Source of the DNA: Chryseobacterium hagamense
GTDB lineage: Bacteria; Bacteroidota; Bacteroidia; Flavobacteriales; Weeksellaceae
Direction of reading: 5' to 3'
Length of the DNA stretch: 64,000 nt
NCBI RefSeq assembly: GCF_007991455.1
Contig: NZ_BJYJ01000001.1
Span: forward strand, 558,001-622,000
The notes beneath the pieces are model-generated. The model was given only the letters and a program-made list of their open reading frames with translations. It did not search any database and had not been told where the DNA came from. The stretch's first letter is position 1. The number at the start of each line of letters is the position of its first letter. Positions 18,584 to 27,591 of this stretch are shown piece after piece. The translations under genes and the position numbers were made by a program.

Positions 18584-18937
18584 ATGGAAGAAATCTCAGC
18601 TTTTCAGGATTTTGAAACAAAAGGAAATTTTATAAGAAATCGACTTATCACTTTATGGAATTACCGCCGTTCATCCTTACAGGTTGCCGGGAATGATTAC
18701 CACCTGTTAATAATATTCAAGGGAATTGTAGCCTACGGACTCTGGTTCGAGCACAAATGGGCAGTTCAGGCTGCTATTATTGATGCCATCATTGGGATTG
18801 GCGTCTGCATCATTATGATGGTGGTTATTCCGTTTACCATTCCGAATGTCAGCTTTACGATAAGACTGGAATTGATCCCGCTGTATTTTTATCTGGTGAA
18901 AATGCAGAAAATAAAATCAACCTGGGAAAATCATTAA
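18584..18937 (+). CDS. Small predicted membrane protein
   Basis: 117 residues, starting 19 bases after the preceding stop. The middle is hydrophobic, with two probable membrane segments: YHLLIIFKGIVAYGLWF at about 39-55, and AAIIDAIIGIGVCIIMMVVI at about 63-82. A further amphipathic stretch (LELIPLYFYLVKM) lies near the end. No family is recognised. It is the last gene of the plus-strand ligase cluster and ends just before a strong bidirectional terminator. It could be a membrane partner or a passenger. Confidence 0.65.
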   Translation: MEEISAFQDFETKGNFIRNRLITLWNYRRSSLQVAGNDYHLLIIFKGIVAYGLWFEHKWAVQAAIIDAIIGIGVCIIMMVVIPFTIPNVSFTIRLELIPLYFYLVKMQKIKSTWENH

Positions 18938-18942
18938 ACACC

Positions 18943-18967
18943 AAACCTCCGGAAATCCGGAGGTTTT
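18943..18967. terminator. Bidirectional intrinsic terminator
   Basis: A perfect 11-bp stem (AAACCTCCGGA with TCCGGAGGTTT) is followed by TGTTTTATTTTTTATTT on the plus strand. It sits between two convergent genes. On the minus strand a T-run is less clear. Confidence 0.8.
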
Positions 18968-18982
18968 GTTTTATTTTTTATT

Positions 18983-19732
18983 TCAGGATACCCAATACCT
19001 GCTTAAAATATAATACCTGTTTTCATACTCAGTAACAAAACACATATCATACAATGACTCAATCTTTTGAACCGAAGCAATTTCTTTCGCAAAAAGGGTA
19101 CTGATGAGACCTGAAAGCGTGCGGGCATAATACTCAGACTTGTCTATTGGCTGCTCCCCTGCTCCAAATGCTCTGGCTATGAATTTCAAAAGTTCATCTT
19201 TATAATGACTTACCTGAATGAGTGCAGGTTCGCTTATCCTCTTTTCCAGCAGATTATCCAGGGAATCTTTTTTATAAAATTCCAGGCCTTCCCGGTAGGT
19301 ATCGTCCCAAAACTGTTCGTACAAATACCGATTGATGAATAACAGAGCGCCTTCGATACGGCTTAGTTTATTATCTTCATTAAGCATACTTTTATCATAA
19401 TCAACAGAAACCGGATACTTTTTCTCTGCGAAATAGCTGACGTTTTCATATGGATCGTTTATTTCCAGATAGTTTCTGAGATCTTTCCGCGAATGATTCA
19501 TTTCAGCTTCCAGATAAAATTCTCTTCCCGAATTCAAATCATCTCTTCTGATATAACCATCGGCAGCAGCATCAATAATATCAAAATGTTTCGGCATGGC
19601 ATAGCCGACGGCAAAATTATCATCAGCAATGAGGTAAAACCTTGTTTTGCTCTCATGAAGACCAAATCCTACGACCAGGTAGTCATCCAGGTTTTTATAA
19701 TTGGAGAGATCTTTTTTAAACCGTACTTTCAT
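18983..19732 (-). CDS. Unknown cytosolic protein downstream of cphA
   Basis: 249 residues from the ATG at 19732. A longer frame could begin at a TTG at 19756, but that start abuts a strong hairpin, so the ATG is preferred. The protein has no signal peptide or membrane segment and is rich in Tyr, Asp and Glu (YLVVGFGLHESKTRFYLIAD, NEDNKLSRIEGALLFINRYL). I do not recognise a family. It is on the same strand as cyanophycin synthetase, 76 bases downstream, but the hairpin between them makes co-transcription uncertain. Confidence 0.65.
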   Translation of the reverse strand: MKVRFKKDLSNYKNLDDYLVVGFGLHESKTRFYLIADDNFAVGYAMPKHFDIIDAAADGYIRRDDLNSGREFYLEAEMNHSRKDLRNYLEINDPYENVSYFAEKKYPVSVDYDKSMLNEDNKLSRIEGALLFINRYLYEQFWDDTYREGLEFYKKDSLDNLLEKRISEPALIQVSHYKDELLKFIARAFGAGEQPIDKSEYYARTLSGLISTLFAKEIASVQKIESLYDMCFVTEYENRYYILSRYWVS

Positions 19733-19755
19733 TTTTTCGTATTCAATCCTATTCA

Positions 19756-19790
19756 AAGTTTCGGCGGCACCTGAGATGCCGCCGAAACTT
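19756..19790 (-). terminator. Strong GC-rich hairpin after cphA
   Basis: A perfect 14-bp stem (AAGTTTCGGCGGCA with TGCCGCCGAAACTT) and a 7-base loop lie 19 bases after the cphA stop. The stem is very stable, but the following minus-strand tail (TTGAATAGG) is not T-rich. It may be an incomplete terminator or a 3'-end stabilising structure of the cphA mRNA. Confidence 0.55.
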
Positions 19791-19808
19791 GTTTTATATC
19801 CTGTTTTG

Positions 19809-22439
19809 TTACTGAACCTTATCGTCCTCCATCAGTTCCCTAGCCTGATATTCCTGGACCAGATCGATCGCGTTGGAAATCACATCGCTCAGAGCGGTGA
19901 TGAAAGTCCCTTCTTCGGCCATTCCCATGGCGTGTTTCAGGGCTTCAATTTCTTTAGGAATAATCTCGTAGCTCACATCCCGTCCGGAAGACTGCATCCC
20001 TTCGATGATCAGCCCGTTGATCTCGTCTTCGGTTCTGCCGCGAAGGTGCTTTTCGTTGCGGATGATAATGTGGTCGAACATTCTTCCGGCAATCTTTCCG
20101 CATTCCCGGATATCACCATCCCTTCGGTCGCCGACTCCCGAAATGATGCCTATCTTTTTGGTAGATTCCACATTTTTAAGATAATCTTCAATCGCTTCAT
20201 AGCCGGCCGGATTATGGGCAAAATCAATTAAAACCTTAAAATTTTTGAACTTAAACACATTCAGCCGTCCCGGAGTAAGCTGTGCACTTGGGATGAAAGT
20301 CCGGAGGGAATTTGAAATATCTTCGATTCCGAAACCGTGAAGGTAAGACGCAAGACTGGCAGCGAGTACATTTTCAATCATGAATTTGGCTTTTCCTTCC
20401 ATGGTAATCGGGAAGTCTTTGGCTTTTCCGATCCTGATCTTCCAGTCTCCTTTTTTAATGGTGACGAAACCTTCTTCGTAGACACAGGTGATTTTTCCGT
20501 CTTTTGCAAATTTTCTGATGTGCGGGTTATTTTCATCCATACTGAAGATCGCAATATTGGAATGCAGGTCGTTGATGATCCTCATGGAATATTCATCGTC
20601 GGCATTCATGACGCTCCAGCCATTTTTCTTTACGCTATCGAGAACTACCCTTTTAACACGGGTGAGATCTTTCAGGTTATGAATATCATTCAATCCTAGA
20701 TGGTCTTCCTTAATGTTGGTCAACACCCCGATGTCACATTGGGAGAATCCTAATCCTGAACGTAAAATTCCGCCTCTGGCTGTTTCCAGAACGGCAAATT
20801 CAACGGTAGGATCCTTCAGAATGAATTCCGCCGAAACAGGACCGGTTGTATCGCCTTTGGTCAGCATCGTATTCTGGATATAAATCCCGTCCGAAGTGGT
20901 AAAACCTACCCGGTATCCGTTGCTTTTAACAATATGGGAGATCAATCGTGTGGTGGTGGTTTTCCCGTTGGTTCCCGTTACCGCAATAATCGGAATGGTA
21001 AACGGTTTACCCTGGGGATACAGCATATCGACTACCGGAGCGGCTACGTTTCTCGGCAATCCTTCGCTTGGAGCCAGGTGCATCCTGAATCCCGGAGCTG
21101 CATTCACTTCAATGATCGCACCACCGCTTTCTTTCAGAGGCTGGGTCAGGTTTTCCGCCATGATATCGATTCCGCAGACATCCAGTCCGATGATTTTCGA
21201 CACCCTTTCTGCCATCGTAATGTTTTCGGGATGAACCATATCGGTAACATCAATGGAAGTCCCTCCGGTAGAAAGATTGGCAGTAGATTTTAAATACACC
21301 ACTTCCCCCCTTTGCGGAACGGTATATAAACTATAATGAAGCTTTTCGAGAAGCTCTGTTGTATCTTTATCGATCAGGATTTCCGTTAAAACATTTTCAT
21401 GTCCGTAACCTCTTCTTGGATCATTGTTCTCTTTGTCGATCAATTGCTGAAGATTCAGTTCGCCGTCCCCTACCACATGGGCAGGAACCCTTCTTGCAGC
21501 GGCCACCATTTTATTGTTGATCACCAAAACCCTGAAATCATAGCCGGTAATGTATTTCTCTACGATAACTCTGTTGGAGTATTTCTGGGCGTGTTCGAGG
21601 CCTGTTTTTGCAGCTTCCCAATCATTTACATTAATGGAAGATCCTTTTCCGTGGTTGCCGTCCAAAGGCTTGATCACCACCGGATATCCTATTTTTCTTA
21701 CAACGGCATCCAAACCTTCCTCATCGGTGATCAGGTCTCCGACCGGAACAGGAATCGCCGCGTCGTGCAGCATTCTTTTCGTTAACTCTTTATTACATGC
21801 AATATCTACGGCAATAGAGCTCGTATTTCCGGTAATTGTTGCCTGGAACCGCTGCTGATTGACGCCATATCCCAGCTGAACCAGAGAATTCGTTCCCAGA
21901 CGGATCCATGGAATCCTGCGGGAAACCGCTTCCTGTACGATACTTCCGGTAGAAGGTCCTAGACGGACGCGCTCCCTGATTTCCTTTAACGTTTTGATAC
22001 AGGCATTCAGATCATATTCTTCCCCTTTGATCAATGCTTCGGCAATAGCCACAGACTGTTCCGCAGCATAGATCCCTGCATTTTCTTCGATATAATTGAA
22101 TACGACATTATAAACACCCGGCGTCCTGGTCTCACGGGTTCTCCCGAAACCGACATCCATTCCTGCTAGGGTCTGAATTTCAAGGGCGATATGCTCGATC
22201 ACATGGCCCATCCACGTTCCGGTCTCTATCCTATGGAAAAAACCGCCTTCCGTACCTTCGGAACACCGGTGCGAAAATAATGACGGAATCAGTTTTTCGA
22301 TCCTCTCCCGGAAGCCATCTATTTTATTGGTAGGAAAATTTTCCATTTCTTCAAGGTCCAGCCTCATCTGTATCAGCTTCTTTCTTCTGATACTCCAAAT
22401 ATTAGGGCCGCGCAACGCCTGTATCTTTTCAATTTTCAT
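19809..22439 (-). CDS. cphA: Cyanophycin synthetase
   Basis: Makes cyanophycin, a poly-aspartate backbone with arginine side chains, from Asp, Arg and ATP. The 876 residues match the usual length and order. The N-terminal domain comes first (IQALRGPNIWSIRRKKLIQM). The ATP-grasp domain has VVIKPLDGNHGKGSSINV near residue 250 and IIEVNAAPGFRMHLAPS. The Mur-ligase-like domain has the P-loop AVTGTNGKTTTTRL near 485, then LDSVKKNGWSVMNADDEYS and VLIDFAHNPAGYEAIEDY. All key motifs look intact. It is divergent from cyanophycinase and has a TATCTTTG promoter element. The insoluble polymer would be a nitrogen and carbon store in the cytosol. Confidence 0.96.
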   Translation of the reverse strand: MKIEKIQALRGPNIWSIRRKKLIQMRLDLEEMENFPTNKIDGFRERIEKLIPSLFSHRCSEGTEGGFFHRIETGTWMGHVIEHIALEIQTLAGMDVGFGRTRETRTPGVYNVVFNYIEENAGIYAAEQSVAIAEALIKGEEYDLNACIKTLKEIRERVRLGPSTGSIVQEAVSRRIPWIRLGTNSLVQLGYGVNQQRFQATITGNTSSIAVDIACNKELTKRMLHDAAIPVPVGDLITDEEGLDAVVRKIGYPVVIKPLDGNHGKGSSINVNDWEAAKTGLEHAQKYSNRVIVEKYITGYDFRVLVINNKMVAAARRVPAHVVGDGELNLQQLIDKENNDPRRGYGHENVLTEILIDKDTTELLEKLHYSLYTVPQRGEVVYLKSTANLSTGGTSIDVTDMVHPENITMAERVSKIIGLDVCGIDIMAENLTQPLKESGGAIIEVNAAPGFRMHLAPSEGLPRNVAAPVVDMLYPQGKPFTIPIIAVTGTNGKTTTTRLISHIVKSNGYRVGFTTSDGIYIQNTMLTKGDTTGPVSAEFILKDPTVEFAVLETARGGILRSGLGFSQCDIGVLTNIKEDHLGLNDIHNLKDLTRVKRVVLDSVKKNGWSVMNADDEYSMRIINDLHSNIAIFSMDENNPHIRKFAKDGKITCVYEEGFVTIKKGDWKIRIGKAKDFPITMEGKAKFMIENVLAASLASYLHGFGIEDISNSLRTFIPSAQLTPGRLNVFKFKNFKVLIDFAHNPAGYEAIEDYLKNVESTKKIGIISGVGDRRDGDIRECGKIAGRMFDHIIIRNEKHLRGRTEDEINGLIIEGMQSSGRDVSYEIIPKEIEALKHAMGMAEEGTFITALSDVISNAIDLVQEYQARELMEDDKVQ

Positions 22440-22484
22440 AGTCTATTTGCATTTTTAATAGTTTACAATAACTGCATTTAATAC

Positions 22485-22492
22485 CAAAGATA
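22485..22492 (-). promoter_or_regulatory. Candidate -7 promoter element of cphA
   Basis: On the minus strand this reads TATCTTTG, a TAnnTTTG match, 46 bases upstream of the cphA ATG. A -33 TTG at standard spacing is not evident. Confidence 0.45.
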
Positions 22493-22622
22493 ATGCAAAA
22501 CCCCAAACGAAACTATACCACAATTAAACATTTGTAAAAAATAAGTGAAAATCATCAGTAAATACTAAATCATGATAAATAATTTCAATAGGAACGAATT
22601 TTTCTACCTGTTAATAATTTTT

Positions 22623-22630
22623 TAACTTTG
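22623..22630 (+). promoter_or_regulatory. Candidate -7 promoter element of cphB
   Basis: TAACTTTG matches TAnnTTTG and ends 6 bases before the chosen cyanophycinase ATG. Transcription would begin at or next to the start codon, so the mRNA is probably leaderless. Its last bases include a TTG that could be mistaken for an alternative start codon. Confidence 0.5.
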
Positions 22631-22636
22631 CAGCCT

Positions 22637-23527
22637 ATGACTAAACCAGTTGGAAAATTAATTGTGATCGGGGGTGCTGTTAATAAAGGCAGTTTTGCTG
22701 AAACCGATTTTGATCAGAACATAGAAAAAAACCTCAATTTCTTTGAAAGAGGGATTCTCAGGAAAATCATCAACGAATCTAAACATAAGGAAGATTCGGT
22801 GATCGAAATTATTACAACCGCCTCTCAGATTCCGCAGATTGTAGGATCCGAATATAAGAAAGCATTTGAATTTTTGGGTGCCCGGAACGTGAATATCCTG
22901 GATGTCCATAACCGGGATGAAGCCAATTCCGATGCTATCGTGGCGAGGGCCAATGCGGCCGACGTCGTGATGTTTACCGGAGGAGACCAGCTGAGGCTCA
23001 CTTCCATTCTGGGCGGAACACGATTTCATGATACGATTTTACTGAAATACCAGGAACAGGATTTCATTTATTCCGGAACCTCTGCAGGAGCTGCTGCAGC
23101 CTCTGAAAATATGATTTATCAGGGAAGCAGTTCGGAAGCCCTGCTGAAAGGGGAAATCAAGACCACACAAGGCCTGGGATTAATTGATAATGTAATCATC
23201 GACACCCATTTCGTGCAGCGGGGACGGATCGGCAGGCTGTTCCAGGCAGTGGTGAATAACCCGAGAACGCTGGGCATCGGCCTGGGCGAGGATACGGGAC
23301 TATTTATTCATAATGAAGTCATGACGGCTGTTGGTTCGGGACTGGTGATCCTGGTGGACGGCAGATTTATCAAGGATACCAACCTTACCAATATCAACCT
23401 TGGAGAACCTATTTCCATTGATAACCTGACGGTACATGTACTTTCTATGAACGATCATTATGATCTGACGACAAAGATCCTGACGATCGAAAACTCACAG
23501 TTTAATCCGATTCCGCAGGACCGTTAA
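22637..23527 (+). CDS. cphB: Cyanophycinase (S51 peptidase)
   Basis: Hydrolyses cyanophycin to beta-Asp-Arg dipeptides. It has 296 residues from the ATG at 22637. A TTG nine bases upstream is rejected because it lies inside the promoter motif. Seen motifs are GKLIVIGGAVNKGSF at the N-terminus, MFTGGDQLRLTS, the serine nucleophile region IYSGTSAGAAAASENMI and DTHFVQRGRIGRLFQAV, typical of S51 serine hydrolases. There is no signal peptide, so this is the intracellular type. It is divergent from cphA and about 100 bases upstream of an isoaspartyl peptidase, which together complete the degradation route. Confidence 0.95.
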   Translation: MTKPVGKLIVIGGAVNKGSFAETDFDQNIEKNLNFFERGILRKIINESKHKEDSVIEIITTASQIPQIVGSEYKKAFEFLGARNVNILDVHNRDEANSDAIVARANAADVVMFTGGDQLRLTSILGGTRFHDTILLKYQEQDFIYSGTSAGAAAASENMIYQGSSSEALLKGEIKTTQGLGLIDNVIIDTHFVQRGRIGRLFQAVVNNPRTLGIGLGEDTGLFIHNEVMTAVGSGLVILVDGRFIKDTNLTNINLGEPISIDNLTVHVLSMNDHYDLTTKILTIENSQFNPIPQDR

Positions 23528-23628
23528 CTATAATTGATTGTGGATGATTGATCGTTCACCGGTCTAAAACGGTTAATCACCCTCAACTGCAAATCAAACC
23601 CATTGATCAACCATTAATTACAAAATAT

Positions 23629-24471
23629 ATGAAAATTATCATCCACGGCGGGTTTTTCTCCGAAAGCGACCAGAGCCATGAAGTAAAGACGGCTAAACAG
23701 GATTCGCTTAAAGGCATTGCTGAGAAGGCATTTGAGTATTTAAAGACCCATTCTGCTTTTGAGGCAGTGGCATATGCTGTTTCCCTGCTTGAAGATGACG
23801 AACTGTATAATGCAGGAACCGGCTCCCAGATTCAGGGTGACGGAATCATCCGCATGAGTGCAGCAATCATTGATGGGGAAACTGAAAAGATGAGCGGAGT
23901 AATTAATATTGAAAATGTAAAAAACCCGATTCTCGTAGCTAAAGCACTCATCGGAGAAGACGACCGCGTGTTAGGTGGAAACGGTGCAAAAAAATATGCA
24001 GACGAACATGGATTCGAGAACCACTCTACCGAAATTCCGAAACGGCGAAAGGAATATGAAGAAAAGCTGAAGAACGGCGGAAAAGGAACTGTAGGCTGCG
24101 TTGCCATTGATAAAGACGGGAAACTGGCTGCTGCCACCTCCACCGGAGGCAAAGGATTTGAAATACCGGGACGGATCTCGGATTCTGCAACGGTTGCCGG
24201 AAATTATGCCAATTCTTTCTGTGCCGTAAGCTGTACGGGCGTAGGAGAAGATATCGTAAGCAATGCGACCGCAGCTAAAATCGTAACCCGGGTTACCGAC
24301 GGCCTGACCTTGGAAGAAGCGTTCAGCAAAACCTTTAACGAATTAAAGGCTATAGACGGCTTTGCCGGAGCGATTGCTATTGATAGAGAAGGAAACCTGT
24401 TTCATCAGGATTCCCATCCGACAATGGTTTTTGCCGATTTTGACGGGCAAAATTTTGAAGTATTCAAATAA
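23629..24471 (+). CDS. iaaA: Isoaspartyl peptidase/L-asparaginase (Ntn hydrolase)
   Basis: 280 residues from the ATG at 23629. An earlier start 81 bases upstream would add a sequence unlike the family, while MKIIIHGGFFSE is the canonical N-terminus. The autoproteolysis site and catalytic Thr are in NGGKGTVGCVAIDKDGKLAA, followed by TSTGGKGFEIPGRISDS and CTGVGEDIVSNATA, as in plant-type asparaginases. The enzyme would be made as a precursor and split into alpha and beta chains. Placed after cphB, its natural substrate is probably beta-Asp-Arg released from cyanophycin, giving free Asp and Arg. Confidence 0.94.
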   Translation: MKIIIHGGFFSESDQSHEVKTAKQDSLKGIAEKAFEYLKTHSAFEAVAYAVSLLEDDELYNAGTGSQIQGDGIIRMSAAIIDGETEKMSGVINIENVKNPILVAKALIGEDDRVLGGNGAKKYADEHGFENHSTEIPKRRKEYEEKLKNGGKGTVGCVAIDKDGKLAAATSTGGKGFEIPGRISDSATVAGNYANSFCAVSCTGVGEDIVSNATAAKIVTRVTDGLTLEEAFSKTFNELKAIDGFAGAIAIDREGNLFHQDSHPTMVFADFDGQNFEVFK

Positions 24472-24569
24472 TTTTAACATTATTTTATCATTCGGTTATT
24501 TTTTTTGGCACGTATTTTACATAATGATTAGTATCAAACATTAATATTAATATTTAAAAAATAGAAATC

Positions 24570-24872
24570 ATGGGAAATAAAACGAAAGGTTTATTGGCAT
24601 TAGTAGGTTTAGGAGCATTAGCATACTGGAAATACAAAAACTCTTCTGATGAAGATAAGCAAATGGTGAAAGATAAGATCAATACCGCCAAAGACAACCT
24701 GAATAAGTGGAGCAGCGACATTAAGGATAAAGCAAATAATGTAGCGTCTCAGGTAAAAGACAGAGCTAACGAAGTAGCTTCTCAGGTAAAAGATAAAGCA
24801 AATGATGTAGCTTCTCAGGCACAGGATAAAGCTGAAGATCTGAGAAATAAAACACAGGAAGCGTTAAGCTAA
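24570..24872 (+). CDS. Small LEA/YtxH-like amphipathic repeat protein
   Basis: 100 residues. A short hydrophobic N-terminus (GLLALVGLGALAYWKY, possibly one membrane segment) is followed by a charged helix. Residues about 55-87 hold three 11-residue repeats of the type KANxVASQVKD, as in late-embryogenesis-abundant and YtxH-like proteins. Such proteins are linked to desiccation, osmotic or envelope stress, but here this is inference. It is preceded by AT-rich sequence and followed by a clear terminator, so it is probably a single-gene transcript. Confidence 0.8.
   Translation: MGNKTKGLLALVGLGALAYWKYKNSSDEDKQMVKDKINTAKDNLNKWSSDIKDKANNVASQVKDRANEVASQVKDKANDVASQAQDKAEDLRNKTQEALS
24732..24830 (+). 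repeat. Three tandem 33-bp repeats inside a gene
   Basis: Three in-frame 33-bp units, each encoding an 11-residue unit with core VASQ. The second and third units are nearly identical at the DNA level (GTAGCTTCTCAGG shared), which suggests recent duplication. Copy number may vary between strains without breaking the frame. Confidence 0.85.
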
Positions 24873-24901
24873 ACCAGTTTATTTTAACATTCATATATAG
24901 G

Positions 24902-24936
24902 AAGTCATTGTAGTTTTGAATTACAATGACTTTTTT
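24902..24936. terminator. Bidirectional intrinsic terminator
   Basis: A perfect 11-bp stem (AAGTCATTGTA with TACAATGACTT) and a 9-base loop are followed by TTTT on the plus strand. The stem overlaps the last codons of the minus-strand methyltransferase remnant. Confidence 0.8.
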
Positions 24937-25718
24937 ACGGCTTCAAGAGCATAGACCATCGGGATTTTGTTGCCAAACTTCAGAATTCTCCATTTACCTT
25001 TTTCAAACTCATCCGTATGCCGGAAACAGGGATACGGCGACCAGTCAAACTATTTGAATTGCAGGACTTCCATTCCATTCAGAATCAGATTCTGAAGAAC
25101 ATCTGCGAGAGAATGGTTCCACATCACATAATCCTTTACAAGATCTGCCGACTGATCGGCATAGGTTCCTTCATAGGTTTCGGCGATCGGTTTTTCATTA
25201 AAATAATTATACCTGATGCCTTCAAAATCGTCATCAGACATCCATACCACCGGGTGGAATTCTGCCATGATGAATTTTCCTCCCGGTTTTAAGAAAACGG
25301 TTGATGATTTCAGACCACTTTTTTAAATCAGGAAGCCAGCCGATGGTTACGTAGCTGGTAAAGACCATATCGAATTCCCGGTCAAGCATATTAGGCAGGT
25401 TATACAGATCTGTACAGATAAATTCCGTCTCCGTTTTTGCTTTTTGAGCCAGTTCCTTTGCGGCTTCAATAGCCTTATCTGAAAGATCAACTCCGGTGAC
25501 TTCGGCTCCCAATCTTGAAAAAGAAATGGAATCCTGCCCGAAATGACATTGCAAATGCAGAATGCTTTTACCGGATATTTCTCCCAGAAGCTCAAGTTCA
25601 ATAGAATTTAACGATGTTCTCCCCTTCAGAAACTCATCTACAAAATAAAACCGGATTTCAGATGAGGTTCCACCTTGGCGTTCCAGGACTTCCTGTTAGT
25701 TTCCAGATAATTTTCCAT
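24921..25718 (-). pseudogene. Class I SAM-dependent methyltransferase, broken by two frameshifts and a stop
   Basis: Read with corrections, this is one methyltransferase of about 265 residues starting MENYLETNRKSWNAKVEPHL. The SAM-binding loop region reads CHFGQDSISFSRLGAEVTGV. Three lesions are visible. A one-base loss near 25650 turns KSDFYF-like sequence into a stop. A one-base gain in an A-run near 25290 disrupts what should read FLKPGGKFIMAEFHP. A TAG at 25050-25052 stands where GAG would continue the frame to FDWSPYPCFRHTDEF. The frame closes at VYALEAVKKSL. Three independent lesions argue for a true pseudogene rather than a read error. Confidence 0.85.
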
Positions 25719-25834
25719 AGTTAATGTTTTTCAGTTCGGTTCATTTCGCTTCCCTCATTTTTCATAAATACCCTGTTCAGGTTTGTAAACGGCGCCAGGC
25801 CGGCAACATAGTCCTGTGCAGCCCCGCAATAGTT

Positions 25835-26764
<930 letters not shown>

Positions 26765-26943
26765 TACCTATTAGTTTAAAGTTTTGACTTACAAATTACA
26801 AAATCATTTTGTTTTTACAGGCTTTATAGAAAAATAAGTGCAGTTCATCTGGATGGTGATTGTGATATTTGCAGGAAAAACTTCCAGCCTGCAGCTTCTT
26901 TCATTCAACCCGTTAATAGGAATTACTTATTTAAACCTTCTTT

Positions 26944-27591
26944 TCATTTTTCATCCTTTATCACAAGAGAAGTGTAAAGACTGAATGTTTTCCAGCCCAT
27001 CGATTCATATAAAAGCTTACCTTGTCCGGTAGCGACCAAGAAATTCTGAGAAACTCCTTTTGATACCGCAATCTGATGAAGCTCTTTTATTACCTTCGTC
27101 GCCAGCCCCTTGCGTTGGTGGCTTTCTTCAGTTTTTACACGGTCGTAAATGGCCAGTCCGTCAACGATAATCAATCGTCCGATGGCGGCCTCTCCTTTAT
27201 TTTCAGTATTAATTCTTACAACAAATAAATCCGGCTGCTGCTCAAAAATTTCTATAGAATAGCCTTTCGGCATTGGCTTTCCATGCTTATCCATTTTTTC
27301 CGGACCATACATCATATATCCCTGCGGCTGCATTTTCCACCGCTGAGGAATAAGCCTGATCAATTCTTCACGAGGTGCGCAGACCTTGAGGTAAATCCAG
27401 GGCTCACGGATAGATTCCGCAAGCCCGATAAAATCTTCGTTTATCTCCGGAAATACATATCTTACTTTCTGCGTTTCGTCTCCAACAAGAACCCGGTATC
27501 CTGACTTCCAGGGTTCCGGCAAAGGCTTGCCCCTGGATATGGACCATCCTTTAAGCCATTTTCCCAAAAGATCTTCCGGAACCTGATGCAT
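26944..27591 (-). CDS. GNAT-family N-acetyltransferase
   Basis: 215 residues. The C-terminal part carries the acetyl-CoA-binding pattern VKTEESHQRKGLATKVIKEL (Q/RxxGxG/A type: QRKGLA) and the later GKLLYESMGWKTF typical of GNAT domains. The N-terminal 100 residues are not recognised (LLGKWLKGWSISRGKPLPEP). The substrate is unknown. Its start codon overlaps the hisS stop by one base (TAATG), so it is translationally coupled to histidyl-tRNA synthetase. Confidence 0.85.
   Translation of the reverse strand: MHQVPEDLLGKWLKGWSISRGKPLPEPWKSGYRVLVGDETQKVRYVFPEINEDFIGLAESIREPWIYLKVCAPREELIRLIPQRWKMQPQGYMMYGPEKMDKHGKPMPKGYSIEIFEQQPDLFVVRINTENKGEAAIGRLIIVDGLAIYDRVKTEESHQRKGLATKVIKELHQIAVSKGVSQNFLVATGQGKLLYESMGWKTFSLYTSLVIKDEK

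Noticed and set aside
22628..22636. TTG start nine bases upstream of the cyanophycinase ATG
   Set aside because: The TTG is part of the TAACTTTG promoter element, and the ATG gives the family-typical N-terminus.
23548..23628. N-terminal extension of the isoaspartyl peptidase
   Set aside because: The extra residues do not resemble the family, and MKIIIHGG is the standard start.
24732..24830. Tandem 33-bp units as a CRISPR array
   Set aside because: The units are contiguous without spacers and lie in frame inside a coding region.
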